Source: Magnetospirillum aberrantis SpK (GTDB taxonomy: Bacteria; Pseudomonadota; Alphaproteobacteria; Rhodospirillales; Magnetospirillaceae). From it: a stretch of DNA of 64,000 nt. Position numbers and translations under genes: made by a program. The notes under the pieces were generated by a model, which was not told where the DNA came from, did not search any database, and saw only the letters and a program-made list of their open reading frames with translations. This document shows, piece by piece, positions 27,556 through 35,790 of the stretch; the first letter of the stretch is position 1; each line of letters begins with the position of its first letter. Where the stretch lies: contig NZ_JAAIYP010000035.1 in assembly GCF_011022235.1 (NCBI RefSeq), forward strand, positions 62,001 to 126,000, read 5' to 3'.

Positions 27556-28338
27556 TCATTCCCCCACGAAGTCCGGTCGCCGCTTTTCACGGAAGGCGGC
27601 GACGCCCTCGGCGTAGTCCTTGGTATCCAGGAAAGCGTAGCATTCGTCCAGTTCCGCCTCGGTGACCGGCGACGGGTCGCAGGCCAGACGGCGGATGAAA
27701 CGCTTGTGCCAGCGATTGGCCAAAGGCGCCCCCGACGCGACGCGGCGCGCGGTGGCGGCCACCTCGGCCTCCAACGCCTCGTCATCGACCACGCGGGTCA
27801 ACAGGCCTTTGCCATAGGCTTCCTCGGCATCCATGATCCGCGCTTCCAACAGGATTTCCGATGCCACCGCCGGGCCGGCGACACGGGCGATCGCCGCCAA
27901 CTCGGGATAGGCCATGACCACCGAAATCTTGTTGATGGGCACGCCGAACTTGCCCGACCGGCCGGAAATGCGCAAATCGCAGCAGCACGCCAGTTCCAGC
28001 CCGCCACCGACACAGGGGCCGTGGATCATGGCGATCACCGGCGCCGGACAATCGGACAAAGCGGAAAGCGCCCGGCGCAACACCTTGTCGTATTCCTTGG
28101 CCTGTCGCGGGGTGGCACGCAGGGTGTCGAACTCGTCGATATCGGCACCGGGAGCGAAAGCCTTGGTGCCGGCGCCGCGCAAGATGACAGCCCGCACCGT
28201 GTGATCGGCCGAAAGCTGTTCGAACGCCTCGGCCAGACCTTGCCACATGGGCAGGTTCAGCGCGTTCATGCGCTCGGGACGGTTCAGCACCACGGTGGCG
28301 ACAAGACCTTCCCTTTGCACCTGGATCAACTCGGACAT
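27556..28338 (-). CDS. Enoyl-CoA hydratase/isomerase family protein (crotonase)
   Basis: This 260-residue crotonase-fold protein has the CoA-binding and oxyanion-hole segments AFAPGADIDEF and HGPCVGGGLELACCCD. In true hydratases the first catalytic Glu follows FG-x-P; here the sequence is FGVPI, with Ile135 in its place. The second Glu is kept (Glu161 in ASEILLEA). It may therefore carry out another crotonase reaction, or only bind CoA esters. The ATG at 28338 has a GGGAGAG site upstream. The gene is convergent with the small gene at 27317 and divergent from pyrE. Confidence 0.85.
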   Translation of the reverse strand: MSELIQVQREGLVATVVLNRPERMNALNLPMWQGLAEAFEQLSADHTVRAVILRGAGTKAFAPGADIDEFDTLRATPRQAKEYDKVLRRALSALSDCPAPVIAMIHGPCVGGGLELACCCDLRISGRSGKFGVPINKISVVMAYPELAAIARVAGPAVASEILLEARIMDAEEAYGKGLLTRVVDDEALEAEVAATARRVASGAPLANRWHKRFIRRLACDPSPVTEAELDECYAFLDTKDYAEGVAAFREKRRPDFVGE

Positions 28339-28437
28339 ATTCTCTCCCTTGTTTGCCTGCTTGCAGGAAACGGCGATTGTGCCTATAGACCCTTCAGCCG
28401 GCAAGGCGACTCGACCCCAGTAGTTAGGTGATTCCTC

Positions 28438-29127
28438 ATGCAAACCGCTTCCCGAACCCCCGAGCAGAAGCAGGCGGCGCTCACCACCGCCCGTATCTTG
28501 CTGGAGATCAAGGCCGTCAACTTCCGCCCCGAGGAGCCCTACATCCTGACCTCGGGTTGGGCCAGCCCGGTCTATGTGGATTGCCGCAAGGTGATCAGCT
28601 TCCCGCGCGCGCGGGCCAAGATTTCCGAACTGGCGACCGAAGCCATCCTGCGCGATGTCGGCTATGAAAGCGTGGACGCGGTGGCCGGTGGCGAGACCGC
28701 GGGCATTCCCTATGCCGCGTGGATTTCCGACCGCCTGAAGCTGCCCATGCTGTACGTGCGCAAGAAGCCCAAGGGTTTTGGTCGCAACGCCCAGATCGAA
28801 GGCGACTTCCAGCCCGGCGCCCGCGTGGTGCTGGTCGAGGACCTGGCCTCGGACGGCGCATCCAAGGTCAACTTCATCAACGCCCTGCGCGATGCCGGCG
28901 CCGAATGCGCCAATTCCTTCGTGGTGTTCTTCTATGGCGTGTTCCCCGGCGCGCTCAAGCACCTGAACGAGATGGGCGTGCACCTGGGCTATCTGTGCAA
29001 TTGGTGGGACGTCCTGGAAGTGGCGGAACAGGAAAACCTGTTCGACCGCCGCACCATCGAGGAAGTGCGCAACTTCCTGCACGACCCGGTGCAGTGGTCC
29101 AAGCTGCACGGCGGCCGCGCCGAATAA
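28438..29127 (+). CDS. pyrE: Orotate phosphoribosyltransferase
   Basis: PyrE joins orotate and PRPP to give OMP in pyrimidine synthesis. The 229-residue protein has the KPKGFGRNAQIEG flexible loop and the PRPP-binding loop VVLVEDLASDGASK, a variant also found in other alphaproteobacterial PyrE proteins. The N-terminal ILTSGWASPVYVDCRKVISFP is typical. It stands alone, with a strong terminator 23 bases after its stop. The 99-base divergent region with the crotonase gene should contain both promoters. Confidence 0.95.
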   Translation: MQTASRTPEQKQAALTTARILLEIKAVNFRPEEPYILTSGWASPVYVDCRKVISFPRARAKISELATEAILRDVGYESVDAVAGGETAGIPYAAWISDRLKLPMLYVRKKPKGFGRNAQIEGDFQPGARVVLVEDLASDGASKVNFINALRDAGAECANSFVVFFYGVFPGALKHLNEMGVHLGYLCNWWDVLEVAEQENLFDRRTIEEVRNFLHDPVQWSKLHGGRAE

Positions 29128-29150
29128 AACCGCTCAGGCGGAACCGGTCA

Positions 29151-29189
29151 GGACGGGCGGAAAGGCAGCTTTCCGCCCGTCCTTCGTTT
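29151..29189 (+). terminator. Intrinsic terminator after pyrE
   Basis: A perfect 14-bp stem (29151-29164 with 29169-29182, GGACGGGCGGAAAG) closes a 4-base loop and is followed by TTCGTTT. The position directly after pyrE and the A/T-bounded GC stem fit a rho-independent terminator. Confidence 0.8.
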
Positions 29190-29240
29190 CCAGCACCGCT
29201 TGCAGCGTGCCACCCGCGCTACAACATGAACCAGACGTCA

Positions 29241-29272
29241 CCCTCAGGTCGGAAACCCCTCAGGTCGGAAAC
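29241..29272 (+). repeat. Perfect 16-bp tandem repeat in the permease leader
   Basis: The 16-base unit CCCTCAGGTCGGAAAC occurs twice in a row at 29241-29256 and 29257-29272, ending one base before the permease ATG at 29274. The second copy places GGTCGGAAA in the ribosome-binding position. It looks like a recent duplication by replication slippage. Confidence 0.9.
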
Positions 29273-29273
29273 A

Positions 29274-30638
29274 ATGAGCGAAGAACACGGGCACACCCTG
29301 AGCCGGGGATTGAAAAACCGCCACATCCAGTTGATCGCGCTGGGCGGCGCCATCGGCACGGGCCTGTTTCTCGGCGTCGCCCAGACCATCAAGCTGGCTG
29401 GCCCGTCGGTGCTTTTGGGCTACGCGCTGGGGGGCGTGATCGCCTTTCTGATCATGCGCCAGCTTGGCGAGATGGTGGTCGAGGAACCGGTCGCCGGGTC
29501 GTTCAGCCATTTCGCCCACCATCACTGGAACGAATTCGCCGGTTTCCTGTCGGGATGGAACTATTGGGTTCTCTATGTCCTGGTCAGCATGGCGGAACTG
29601 ACGGCGGTCGGCATCTACGTGCAATATTGGTGGCCCGAAATTCCGACCTGGGCGTCGGCGCTGGCCTTTTTCGTGCTGATCAACGCCATCAACCTGAACC
29701 ATGTGAAAATGTTCGGCGAACTGGAGTTCTGGCTGGCCATCGTCAAGATCGTCGCCATCGTCGGCATGATCGCCTTCGGCCTGTGGCTGCTGCTGACCGA
29801 CAGCGGACAGCGTCAGGTCTCGGTGACCAACCTGTGGGCGTTGGGCGGGTTCTTTCCCAATGGAATCGGCGGCATGGTGATGGCCATGGCGGCCATCATG
29901 TTCTCGTTCGGCGGCCTGGAACTGATCGGCATCACCGCCGCCGAGGCCGACGACCCCGGCCGCACCATCCCCAAGGCCACCAACCAGGTCATCTACCGCA
30001 TCCTGATCTTCTATGTCGGGGCACTGGCCGTGCTTTTGTCCCTCTACCCCTGGACCGAGGTGCGGCAAGGCGGCAGCCCCTTCGTGATGATCTTCCAGTC
30101 GCTCGACAACGGTTGGGTGGCCAACGCGCTCAACGTCATCGTGCTGACCGCCGCGTTGTCGGTATGCAACAGCGGCGTCTACTGCAACAGCCGCATGCTG
30201 CTTGGTCTGGCGCGACAGGGCAACGCGCCGCGCCTGCTGACACGGGTCAACCGTCGCGGCGTGCCGGTGGCGACGCTGGCGGTGTCGGCCGGCGCCACGG
30301 GAATTTGCGTGCTGGTCAACTATCTGGCGCCGGGCAAGGCGTTCGAATTGCTGATGACCCTGGTGGTCGCCGCCCTGGTCATCAACTGGAGCATGATCAG
30401 CCTGACCCACCTGAAATTCCGCGCCCACATGAAAACGAAGGGACGCTTGGCCGCTTTCCGCAGCCCGGCGGCACCCTATACCAACTATCTGTGCCTGGCA
30501 TTCATGGCCGGCGTGTTGGTGATCATGTACGAGACGCCGGGCATGTCGCTGGCCGTCCTGATGGCCCCCGCCTGGGTGGCGACGCTGGCGGCGATCTATT
30601 GGCTGCGCCCCCGGCCGTCCCGCGCACCGGGACCATAG
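29274..30638 (+). CDS. Amino-acid permease (AroP/ProY-like APC transporter)
   Basis: This 454-residue protein has twelve predicted membrane helices and the APC-family opening LKNRHIQLIALGGAIGTGLFLGVAQTI. It also shows the segment FSFGGLELIGITAAEADDPGRTIPKAT and the VCNSGVYCNSRMLLGLARQGNAP block of the AroP/ProY/GABA-permease branch. It should import an amino acid by proton symport in the inner membrane; the exact substrate cannot be read. The ATG at 29274 gives the usual length; an ATG at 29226 would add 16 residues that are encoded partly by the tandem repeat. A small gene follows after 11 bases. Confidence 0.88.
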   Translation: MSEEHGHTLSRGLKNRHIQLIALGGAIGTGLFLGVAQTIKLAGPSVLLGYALGGVIAFLIMRQLGEMVVEEPVAGSFSHFAHHHWNEFAGFLSGWNYWVLYVLVSMAELTAVGIYVQYWWPEIPTWASALAFFVLINAINLNHVKMFGELEFWLAIVKIVAIVGMIAFGLWLLLTDSGQRQVSVTNLWALGGFFPNGIGGMVMAMAAIMFSFGGLELIGITAAEADDPGRTIPKATNQVIYRILIFYVGALAVLLSLYPWTEVRQGGSPFVMIFQSLDNGWVANALNVIVLTAALSVCNSGVYCNSRMLLGLARQGNAPRLLTRVNRRGVPVATLAVSAGATGICVLVNYLAPGKAFELLMTLVVAALVINWSMISLTHLKFRAHMKTKGRLAAFRSPAAPYTNYLCLAFMAGVLVIMYETPGMSLAVLMAPAWVATLAAIYWLRPRPSRAPGP

Positions 30639-30649
30639 GAAACACGACG

Positions 30650-30985
30650 ATGTTCGGATTCCTGGAAAACCGCATCGTCAAACGCTACGCCCGGCAATTG
30701 CCCGGCCAGTTGCTGCGTTCCTATGGCAGCACGCCCCGTTACACCCCGGCGCAAATTCGCGCCGCCGCCGCCAAACTGAGACTGCCGGAAAAATACATCT
30801 GCTTCGGCTACGCCGCCTTCCTCTCCGCCGAGGAATACGCCACGCAGACCGCAAGCATGCCGTTTTTCCTGGAATACGACGCGGCCCGAAGCAGATTGTT
30901 CCGCTTCGCCCCGCCCCCGATTTTCTCGCAAAGCGGCAACGCGACGGCCGAAAACCCCCACATTTCCTTGGCCGGTTGGGACTGA
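30650..30985 (+). CDS. Small conserved-looking protein of unknown function (111 aa)
   Basis: This 111-residue protein begins MFGFLENRIVKRYARQLPGQ and continues with a YGSTPRYTPAQIRAAAAKL helix and a KYICFGYAAFLSAEEY segment. No membrane helix, signal or catalytic motif is visible. I do not recognise its family with certainty. It starts 11 bases after the permease stop in the same direction, so it may share that transcript. Codon use matches the neighbouring core genes, unlike the AT-rich gene that follows. Confidence 0.65.
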   Translation: MFGFLENRIVKRYARQLPGQLLRSYGSTPRYTPAQIRAAAAKLRLPEKYICFGYAAFLSAEEYATQTASMPFFLEYDAARSRLFRFAPPPIFSQSGNATAENPHISLAGWD

Positions 30986-31030
30986 CACCACGATCCCGCT
31001 CTTCGGAACCGCCCCAGACGCCCACCCTGT

Positions 31031-31528
31031 TTAGTTCTCGTCAACCTTAGTGGCACCGCAACGGAAACATTTGTAATGCTGGCGCGGCCATTTCTTATCG
31101 ACCCCTTGATGACTGAGACGCCATTCATGCCCATCCCGCGCACATGACCGCGGACGCGTTCTCTCCCATTCTTCTTTACGTGCTTTTTCAGCTTCGGCTC
31201 GTTTCTGCTTTTTTTGCCAAGCAATTCCCGCTTCGGAAGACAACCATTCTTTCTGCTTTCTGCGTTCAAGCTTTATAGCCTCTTCCCGAAAGAAAGAAAA
31301 TTTCGCATCAACAAGAAGATACAATACACCAGTAACAATAAATGGAGAGAAAAACACAATGTCATCCATATTAAAACCTTCATTAAATATAGCTATTAAA
31401 TACATTGCAGAAAAAAAAGCCGTGAGAATCAAAGGAAACAGAAGAAGAAATCGCAAATCTCCCAGCTCCGATAATTTATTTTCTAATAACAATAATTCAT
31501 TATCTAATTTTGATTTTCCCCTTTCCAC
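31031..31528 (-). CDS. Unknown membrane protein with C-terminal zinc ribbon
   Basis: This protein of about 165 residues is encoded in an unusually AT-rich stretch. It has an N-terminal coiled coil (KLDNELLLLENKLSELGDL), two membrane helices (around FLLLFPLILTAFFSAMYLIA and VFFSPFIVTGVLYLL), a long charged helix rich in Lys/Glu/Arg, and a C-terminal CARDGHEW ... CFRCGATK segment that could bind one zinc ion. There is no in-frame ATG near the start; I place it at a GTG (31528) with GGTGGGGG 8 bases upstream. GTG at 31534 or 31579 are alternatives. Base composition suggests recent acquisition. Confidence 0.5.
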   Translation of the reverse strand: MERGKSKLDNELLLLENKLSELGDLRFLLLFPLILTAFFSAMYLIAIFNEGFNMDDIVFFSPFIVTGVLYLLVDAKFSFFREEAIKLERRKQKEWLSSEAGIAWQKKQKRAEAEKARKEEWERTRPRSCARDGHEWRLSHQGVDKKWPRQHYKCFRCGATKVDEN

Positions 31529-31602
31529 AATCACGACCCCCACCAGAAAGCGATTAATGACGACAGAGAGGGAAACCACAACCAAGCATTCACATACAAA
31601 AA

Positions 31603-32376
31603 TCACACATTGCACGCAGCCAGATGCACCAAAAACTGGCCAATCAAATGATGGGGGTCGGCGCCGAATTCCTCGTGGAACTGTTTCTCGTCCGCCTTGT
31701 CCATGTCGGTGAGCGGTGAAAACAGCGCCTGGAAGAAGGCGCAGAAGTGGTGGTTGTTGAAGATGTGCGGTTCGTCGTGGTTGGCATGTTCGCGCACCAT
31801 GAAGGCGCTTTGGCCCAGGCTGACGGTGCTGGGTGTGTACTGCATCAGCTTCATGAACCAATCCTTGCGCACGTCCCAGCGCTTGAAGGAATCGGCGATG
31901 CGGACCAGGGTGTGCCACAGAACGGATTTGGCCTGACGGTCGTTGTAGAAGTCGTCCCAGGAAAAGTTCTCGCCCATTTCCTCGCGCAGGTCGCGCACCC
32001 GGCGCAGACACCGCTCGCCGTAAATCTCGGCCTCGTCGCCAAGCACCAAATGGAAGAACGAAAACACGTTGGGCAGGATGTCGCGACTTAGGATTTCCTT
32101 GTGGAACAACTCGCTCATGGGGTGGACCATCAAGCGGCCGAAGGCGTTCTGACGGCGCTGTTCCAGCTTTTCCTCGTCCACCACCTCCATCAACTCGCGA
32201 TAGACGCGGCGATAGAAATCGTCGAAATGCGAGGAAATCTTCAATCCGTCGACGATGTCGTGCAATACGTCACGGCTGAGCGGCTTGTCGCGATAGGCCC
32301 CCTCTGCCGCCTGTAGCAGGGCGTCAAGGACGACGTTGGTCGTCCGGCGCAACAGCTTCGGTCCACGCGAGCCCAT
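31603..32376 (-). CDS. Protein of unknown function (257 aa)
   Basis: I do not recognise this soluble, largely helical protein. It starts MGSRGPKLLRRTTNVVLDAL at an ATG with a strong GGGAGGAAG site. It has charged helical blocks (DEEKLEQRRQNAFGRLM, GERCLRRVRDLREEMGENF) and a His/Asn-rich C-terminal part (HANHDEPHIFNNHHF) with two Asp/Glu-rich turns that could bind metal. No signal or membrane segment is seen. GC content is normal, in contrast to the AT-rich gene just downstream. The 98 bases upstream are AT-rich near 32440-32490 and hold no gene. Confidence 0.7.
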   Translation of the reverse strand: MGSRGPKLLRRTTNVVLDALLQAAEGAYRDKPLSRDVLHDIVDGLKISSHFDDFYRRVYRELMEVVDEEKLEQRRQNAFGRLMVHPMSELFHKEILSRDILPNVFSFFHLVLGDEAEIYGERCLRRVRDLREEMGENFSWDDFYNDRQAKSVLWHTLVRIADSFKRWDVRKDWFMKLMQYTPSTVSLGQSAFMVREHANHDEPHIFNNHHFCAFFQALFSPLTDMDKADEKQFHEEFGADPHHLIGQFLVHLAACNV

Positions 32377-32504
32377 GTCTTCCTCCCCGGACGCCAGACG
32401 TTCCACGGCCGCGCCCCCTGCCCTTGCATCATCATAATCGAGTTACGCACCGCATCCAATAGAGTGACGGCGACAAATACTCACATTTTTATGGGCATTA
32501 TTCT

Positions 32505-33203
32505 TTAGTCTTCGAACAACCATTGCTTCAGCAAAAGCGAAACCGCGTCGGGTTGTTCAAGCGGCGACAGATGTCCACAATTTTCGACCACCTCAAGCCG
32601 GGCATCGGGAATCAGGTCTGCCATTTCCTCGGCCCGGTCAAGCGGCGTCAAGGCGTCGTCGGCGCCCACCACCACCAGGGTCGGACAGGCGACGCGCGAC
32701 AGGCCGGGGCGAGCGTCGGGGCGGTGCATGATGGCGTTTTGCTGGCGGGCGAAGGCTTCGGCCCCCACCGCGCGGGCCATATCCTTGGCCAAGCCGCCGA
32801 CACGGGCCAGCGCCAGATGGTCGGGATGGACCAGCATGGGCAACATGCTGGGCATGATCTTCTCGAATCCACCGGAGCGGGCGATTTCGACAGCGTCCTT
32901 GCGCCGCTGGGTCTGTTCCGGGGCATCGGGCCGCGCCGTGGTGTCCACAAGCGCCAGCCGCTCGACCCGATCGGGAGCCCGGCGCAAGATGTCCATGGCC
33001 ACATAGCCGCCCATGGACAACCCGGCCAGGGCGAAACGGCCGGGCACGGTGGACAGCACCCTTTCCGACATGGCCGCCAAGCTGTCGTCCAGGGTCAGGT
33101 CGGCCACGACGACACGGGCTCTCGGGCTCAACGCCTCGGTTTGCGCCGCCCACAGGCGGTAGTCGTTCAGCAGTCCGGGCAACAGCACCACCGTCGGGGT
33201 CAT
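32505..33203 (-). CDS. Alpha/beta-fold hydrolase
   Basis: This 232-residue protein has the alpha/beta hydrolase core: oxyanion region LLPGLLND, nucleophile Ser63 in GLSMGGY, acid Asp183 in GADDALTP and His211 in NCGHLSPLEQP. It has no signal peptide and is likely a cytoplasmic esterase or related enzyme of unknown substrate. The ATG at 33203 has AGGAG upstream. The isochorismatase-like gene ends 11 bases before it in the same direction, so the two form a small operon. Confidence 0.88.
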   Translation of the reverse strand: MTPTVVLLPGLLNDYRLWAAQTEALSPRARVVVADLTLDDSLAAMSERVLSTVPGRFALAGLSMGGYVAMDILRRAPDRVERLALVDTTARPDAPEQTQRRKDAVEIARSGGFEKIMPSMLPMLVHPDHLALARVGGLAKDMARAVGAEAFARQQNAIMHRPDARPGLSRVACPTLVVVGADDALTPLDRAEEMADLIPDARLEVVENCGHLSPLEQPDAVSLLLKQWLFED

Positions 33204-33214
33204 GGCGACATCTC

Positions 33215-33757
33215 CTACTTGATCAGGGCGATGAGATCCTTGAATTCGGCCGTACCCGCCCGGTGCAGCCATTCGAACACCACGCTTTCCGTGGGCATGA
33301 CATCAATGCCGTTGGCCGCAAGCCGGGCCATGGCCACGGCGTGGTTGACCGCCAACCGCGACGAACAGGCGTCGTGAGCCACGAACACCTGAAAACCGGC
33401 GGCCTTGAAGCCCAACGCCGTCTGGGTGACGCAGACATGGGCCTCGATCCCGGCGACGACGATCTGGTCGCGGCCCGATTGCCGCACCCGTTCGGCGATG
33501 GCCGGGTCGGCGGCACAGGAAAAATGCAATTTTTCCATCGCCGCCCCTTCGGGCAGAAGACCGCGCAATTCGCCCATGGTGGCGCCCAGTCCCTTGGGGT
33601 ATTGCTCGGACGCCAACACCGGTACGTCCAGCCGCGCCGCCGCCCGCAACAGCAACGCGCAATTGCGGTAGACCTGACGCGGTTCGGCCATCACGGGGCC
33701 CAGCCCCTCTTGGACGTCGACCAACAAAAACAGGGAACGGCTGGCGTCGATCAGCAT
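33215..33757 (-). CDS. Isochorismatase-family (cysteine) hydrolase
   Basis: This 180-residue protein belongs to the cysteine hydrolases related to isochorismatase and YcaC. The triad is Asp14 in LLVDVQEG, Lys76 in MEKLHFSC and Cys109 in GIEAHVCVTQTA. It should hydrolyse an amide or related bond in the cytoplasm; the substrate is unknown. It is the first gene of a two-gene operon with an alpha/beta hydrolase and diverges from the rhlE gene, with 110 bases between. Confidence 0.88.
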   Translation of the reverse strand: MLIDASRSLFLLVDVQEGLGPVMAEPRQVYRNCALLLRAAARLDVPVLASEQYPKGLGATMGELRGLLPEGAAMEKLHFSCAADPAIAERVRQSGRDQIVVAGIEAHVCVTQTALGFKAAGFQVFVAHDACSSRLAVNHAVAMARLAANGIDVMPTESVVFEWLHRAGTAEFKDLIALIK

Positions 33758-33867
33758 GTTTTCCTCCGGCGATGTCGGTTTTGAACCCTAGCTCAGCCAA
33801 GCTTCGCCGCCAACTCCAGCGTTCCGACATTGACAGGATCGTTTGAACTTCTATTATCCCGCCGCAT

Positions 33868-35514
33868 ATGACTGAGACCATAGACTCCAGCCGCCTGGAC
33901 GGCTCCACAAATCCCATGACTTTCGCTGATCTGGGCTTGAGCCCCGAGCTTCTTAAGGCCGTCGAGGAATCGGGCTACACCAAGCCAACACCGATTCAGG
34001 AACAGGCCATCCCCGTCGTGCTGATGAACCGCGATGTGCTGGGCTGTGCCCAGACAGGCACGGGAAAGACCGCCGGCTTCACCTTGCCGATGATCGAGAT
34101 CCTGGCCGGTGGCCGGGCCAAGGCGCGCATGCCACGCTCGCTGATCCTGGCACCAACCCGCGAACTGGCCGCCCAGGTGGCCGAGAACTTCGACAAGTAC
34201 GGCAAGTACCACAAACTGGCCAAGGCGCTGATCATCGGCGGCGAATCCATGAGCGACCAGGTCGCCATCCTGGATCGCGGCGTCGATGTGCTGATCGCCA
34301 CGCCGGGCCGCCTGCTCGACATGTTCGAACGCGGCCGCATCCTGCTCAACGACATCAAGATCCTGGTGATCGACGAAGCCGACCGCATGCTGGACATGGG
34401 GTTCATTCCCGACGTCCAACGCATCGTGTCGCTGTTGCCCAAGATCCGCCAGACGCTGTTCTTCTCGGCCACGCTGGGCCCGGAAATCCGCAAGCTGGCC
34501 GACGAGTTCCTGATGAACCCGAAGGAAATCACCGTGGCGGCAGCGTCGTCCGCGGCGACCACCATCGAACAGTTCCTGGCCGTGGTCGAGGGACAGGACA
34601 AGCGCGAGACCCTGCGCCACCTGATCCGCGTCGAGAACATCAAGAACGCCTTCGTCTTCTGCAACCGCAAGCGCGACGTGGACATCCTCTATCGCTCGCT
34701 TCAGAAGCACCATTTCGAGGTGGTGCAGATGCACGGCGACATGGCCCAGCCGGCCCGGCTCGAGGCACTGGGTAAGTTCAAGTCGGGCGAGGCCAAGCTT
34801 TTGGTGTGTTCCGACGTCGCGGCACGCGGCATCGACATCAAGGCGGTCAGCCACGTCTTCAACTTTGACGTCCCCATCCATTCCGAGGATTACGTCCACC
34901 GCATCGGCCGTACCGGCCGCGCCGGCGAGACGGGACGCGCCTTCACCATCGCCACTCCCGACGACGGCAAGTTCGTCGTCGCTATCGAAAAGCTGATCGG
35001 CAAGGAAATACCCCGTCTCGAGGTCGAGGGCGTGCCCGCCTTGGAACTGAACCTCGAGCCCAGACGCCGGGGTCGTGGCGGTCGCGACCAGGACCGCAAG
35101 GACGGCGAGACGAAAACCCGCGACGACCGCAGAAGCCGCGGCCGCCGAACGGGGCCGGTCGCCGAGGCGCCAGCCGAAGCCGTCGAAACCACCGTCGCAC
35201 CCGAGATCGCGGAACAGCCGCAACCGCAGCAACAGCCGCGCGAACGCAGCCGCCCCCGCCGTGACGACAGCCGCCGCGACGATAGCCGTCGTGATGAGAA
35301 CCGCCGCGATGATCGGCGCGACGACCGCCGTGGCCGTGACGGCCGCCGCCGTGGCCGCATCGATGAATTGGGCATCGGCGAGATGACCCACCGCGACGAC
35401 GTGATCGGCTTTGGCGACCACATGCCGGACTTCATGCTGCGCGAGGTGCCCAAGGTCGCCCCGCGCAGCGCCAAGGACGAGGCAGAAGCCGACAAGGACG
35501 AAGCAGAGGAGTAA
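33868..35514 (+). CDS. rhlE: DEAD-box RNA helicase, RhlE type
   Basis: This 548-residue protein carries the helicase core in residues 10-375. The Q motif region (FADLGLSPELLKAVEESGYTKPTPIQEQ), motif I AQTGTGKT, PTREL, motif II VIDEADRMLDMG, SAT, and the C-terminal ARGID and HRIGRTGRAG motifs are all seen. The remaining 150 residues are a low-complexity tail with many RRDD / RDDRR repeats and a short conserved-looking C-terminal segment. Such helicases remodel RNA during ribosome assembly or cold adaptation. A 79-residue RAM-domain gene follows after 5 bases. The choice of RhlE among DEAD-box subfamilies rests on sequence resemblance. Confidence 0.93.
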   Translation: MTETIDSSRLDGSTNPMTFADLGLSPELLKAVEESGYTKPTPIQEQAIPVVLMNRDVLGCAQTGTGKTAGFTLPMIEILAGGRAKARMPRSLILAPTRELAAQVAENFDKYGKYHKLAKALIIGGESMSDQVAILDRGVDVLIATPGRLLDMFERGRILLNDIKILVIDEADRMLDMGFIPDVQRIVSLLPKIRQTLFFSATLGPEIRKLADEFLMNPKEITVAAASSAATTIEQFLAVVEGQDKRETLRHLIRVENIKNAFVFCNRKRDVDILYRSLQKHHFEVVQMHGDMAQPARLEALGKFKSGEAKLLVCSDVAARGIDIKAVSHVFNFDVPIHSEDYVHRIGRTGRAGETGRAFTIATPDDGKFVVAIEKLIGKEIPRLEVEGVPALELNLEPRRRGRGGRDQDRKDGETKTRDDRRSRGRRTGPVAEAPAEAVETTVAPEIAEQPQPQQQPRERSRPRRDDSRRDDSRRDENRRDDRRDDRRGRDGRRRGRIDELGIGEMTHRDDVIGFGDHMPDFMLREVPKVAPRSAKDEAEADKDEAEE

Positions 35515-35519
35515 CCCTC

Positions 35520-35759
35520 ATGCAGACCATCTTCGTACAGGTGAAATGCGACCTGGGTCGCGCGTACGAGGTCGCCGACGAAGCGGTGGAACTGGAACAG
35601 GTGTCCGAGGTCCATTCCATTTCCGGCCAGTACGACCTGATGCTGAAATGCTATCTGGACGACGACCAGGATCTGGGCCAGTTCGTGGTCGACACCATCC
35701 AGACACTGCCCGGCGTCAAGGACACCTTCACCCTGATCGCCTTCAAGGCGTTCGGCTGA
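35520..35759 (+). CDS. Lrp/AsnC ligand-binding (RAM) domain protein
   Basis: This 79-residue protein is a stand-alone RAM domain of the Lrp/AsnC family, with the VQVKCDLGRAYEVADEAVELEQV and VHSISGQYDLMLKCYL segments. It has no helix-turn-helix, so it cannot bind DNA by itself. Stand-alone RAM proteins can bind amino acids or act as oligomeric partners. It starts 5 bases after the rhlE stop and should be co-transcribed with it. Confidence 0.88.
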   Translation: MQTIFVQVKCDLGRAYEVADEAVELEQVSEVHSISGQYDLMLKCYLDDDQDLGQFVVDTIQTLPGVKDTFTLIAFKAFG

Positions 35760-35790
35760 TTACACGACGACCGGTGGTCGTCGTTTCCGG

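Noticed and set aside
31214-31712. Plus-strand open frames in the AT-rich island
   Set aside because: They have no ribosome site, low-complexity Lys/Asn/Ser content, and overlap the more convincing minus-strand gene.
35251-35345. Repetitive CGACGATAGCCGC-type DNA
   Set aside because: It was considered as a repeat element or CRISPR-like array, but it is the coding sequence of the RRDD tail of the helicase with imperfect units and no spacers.
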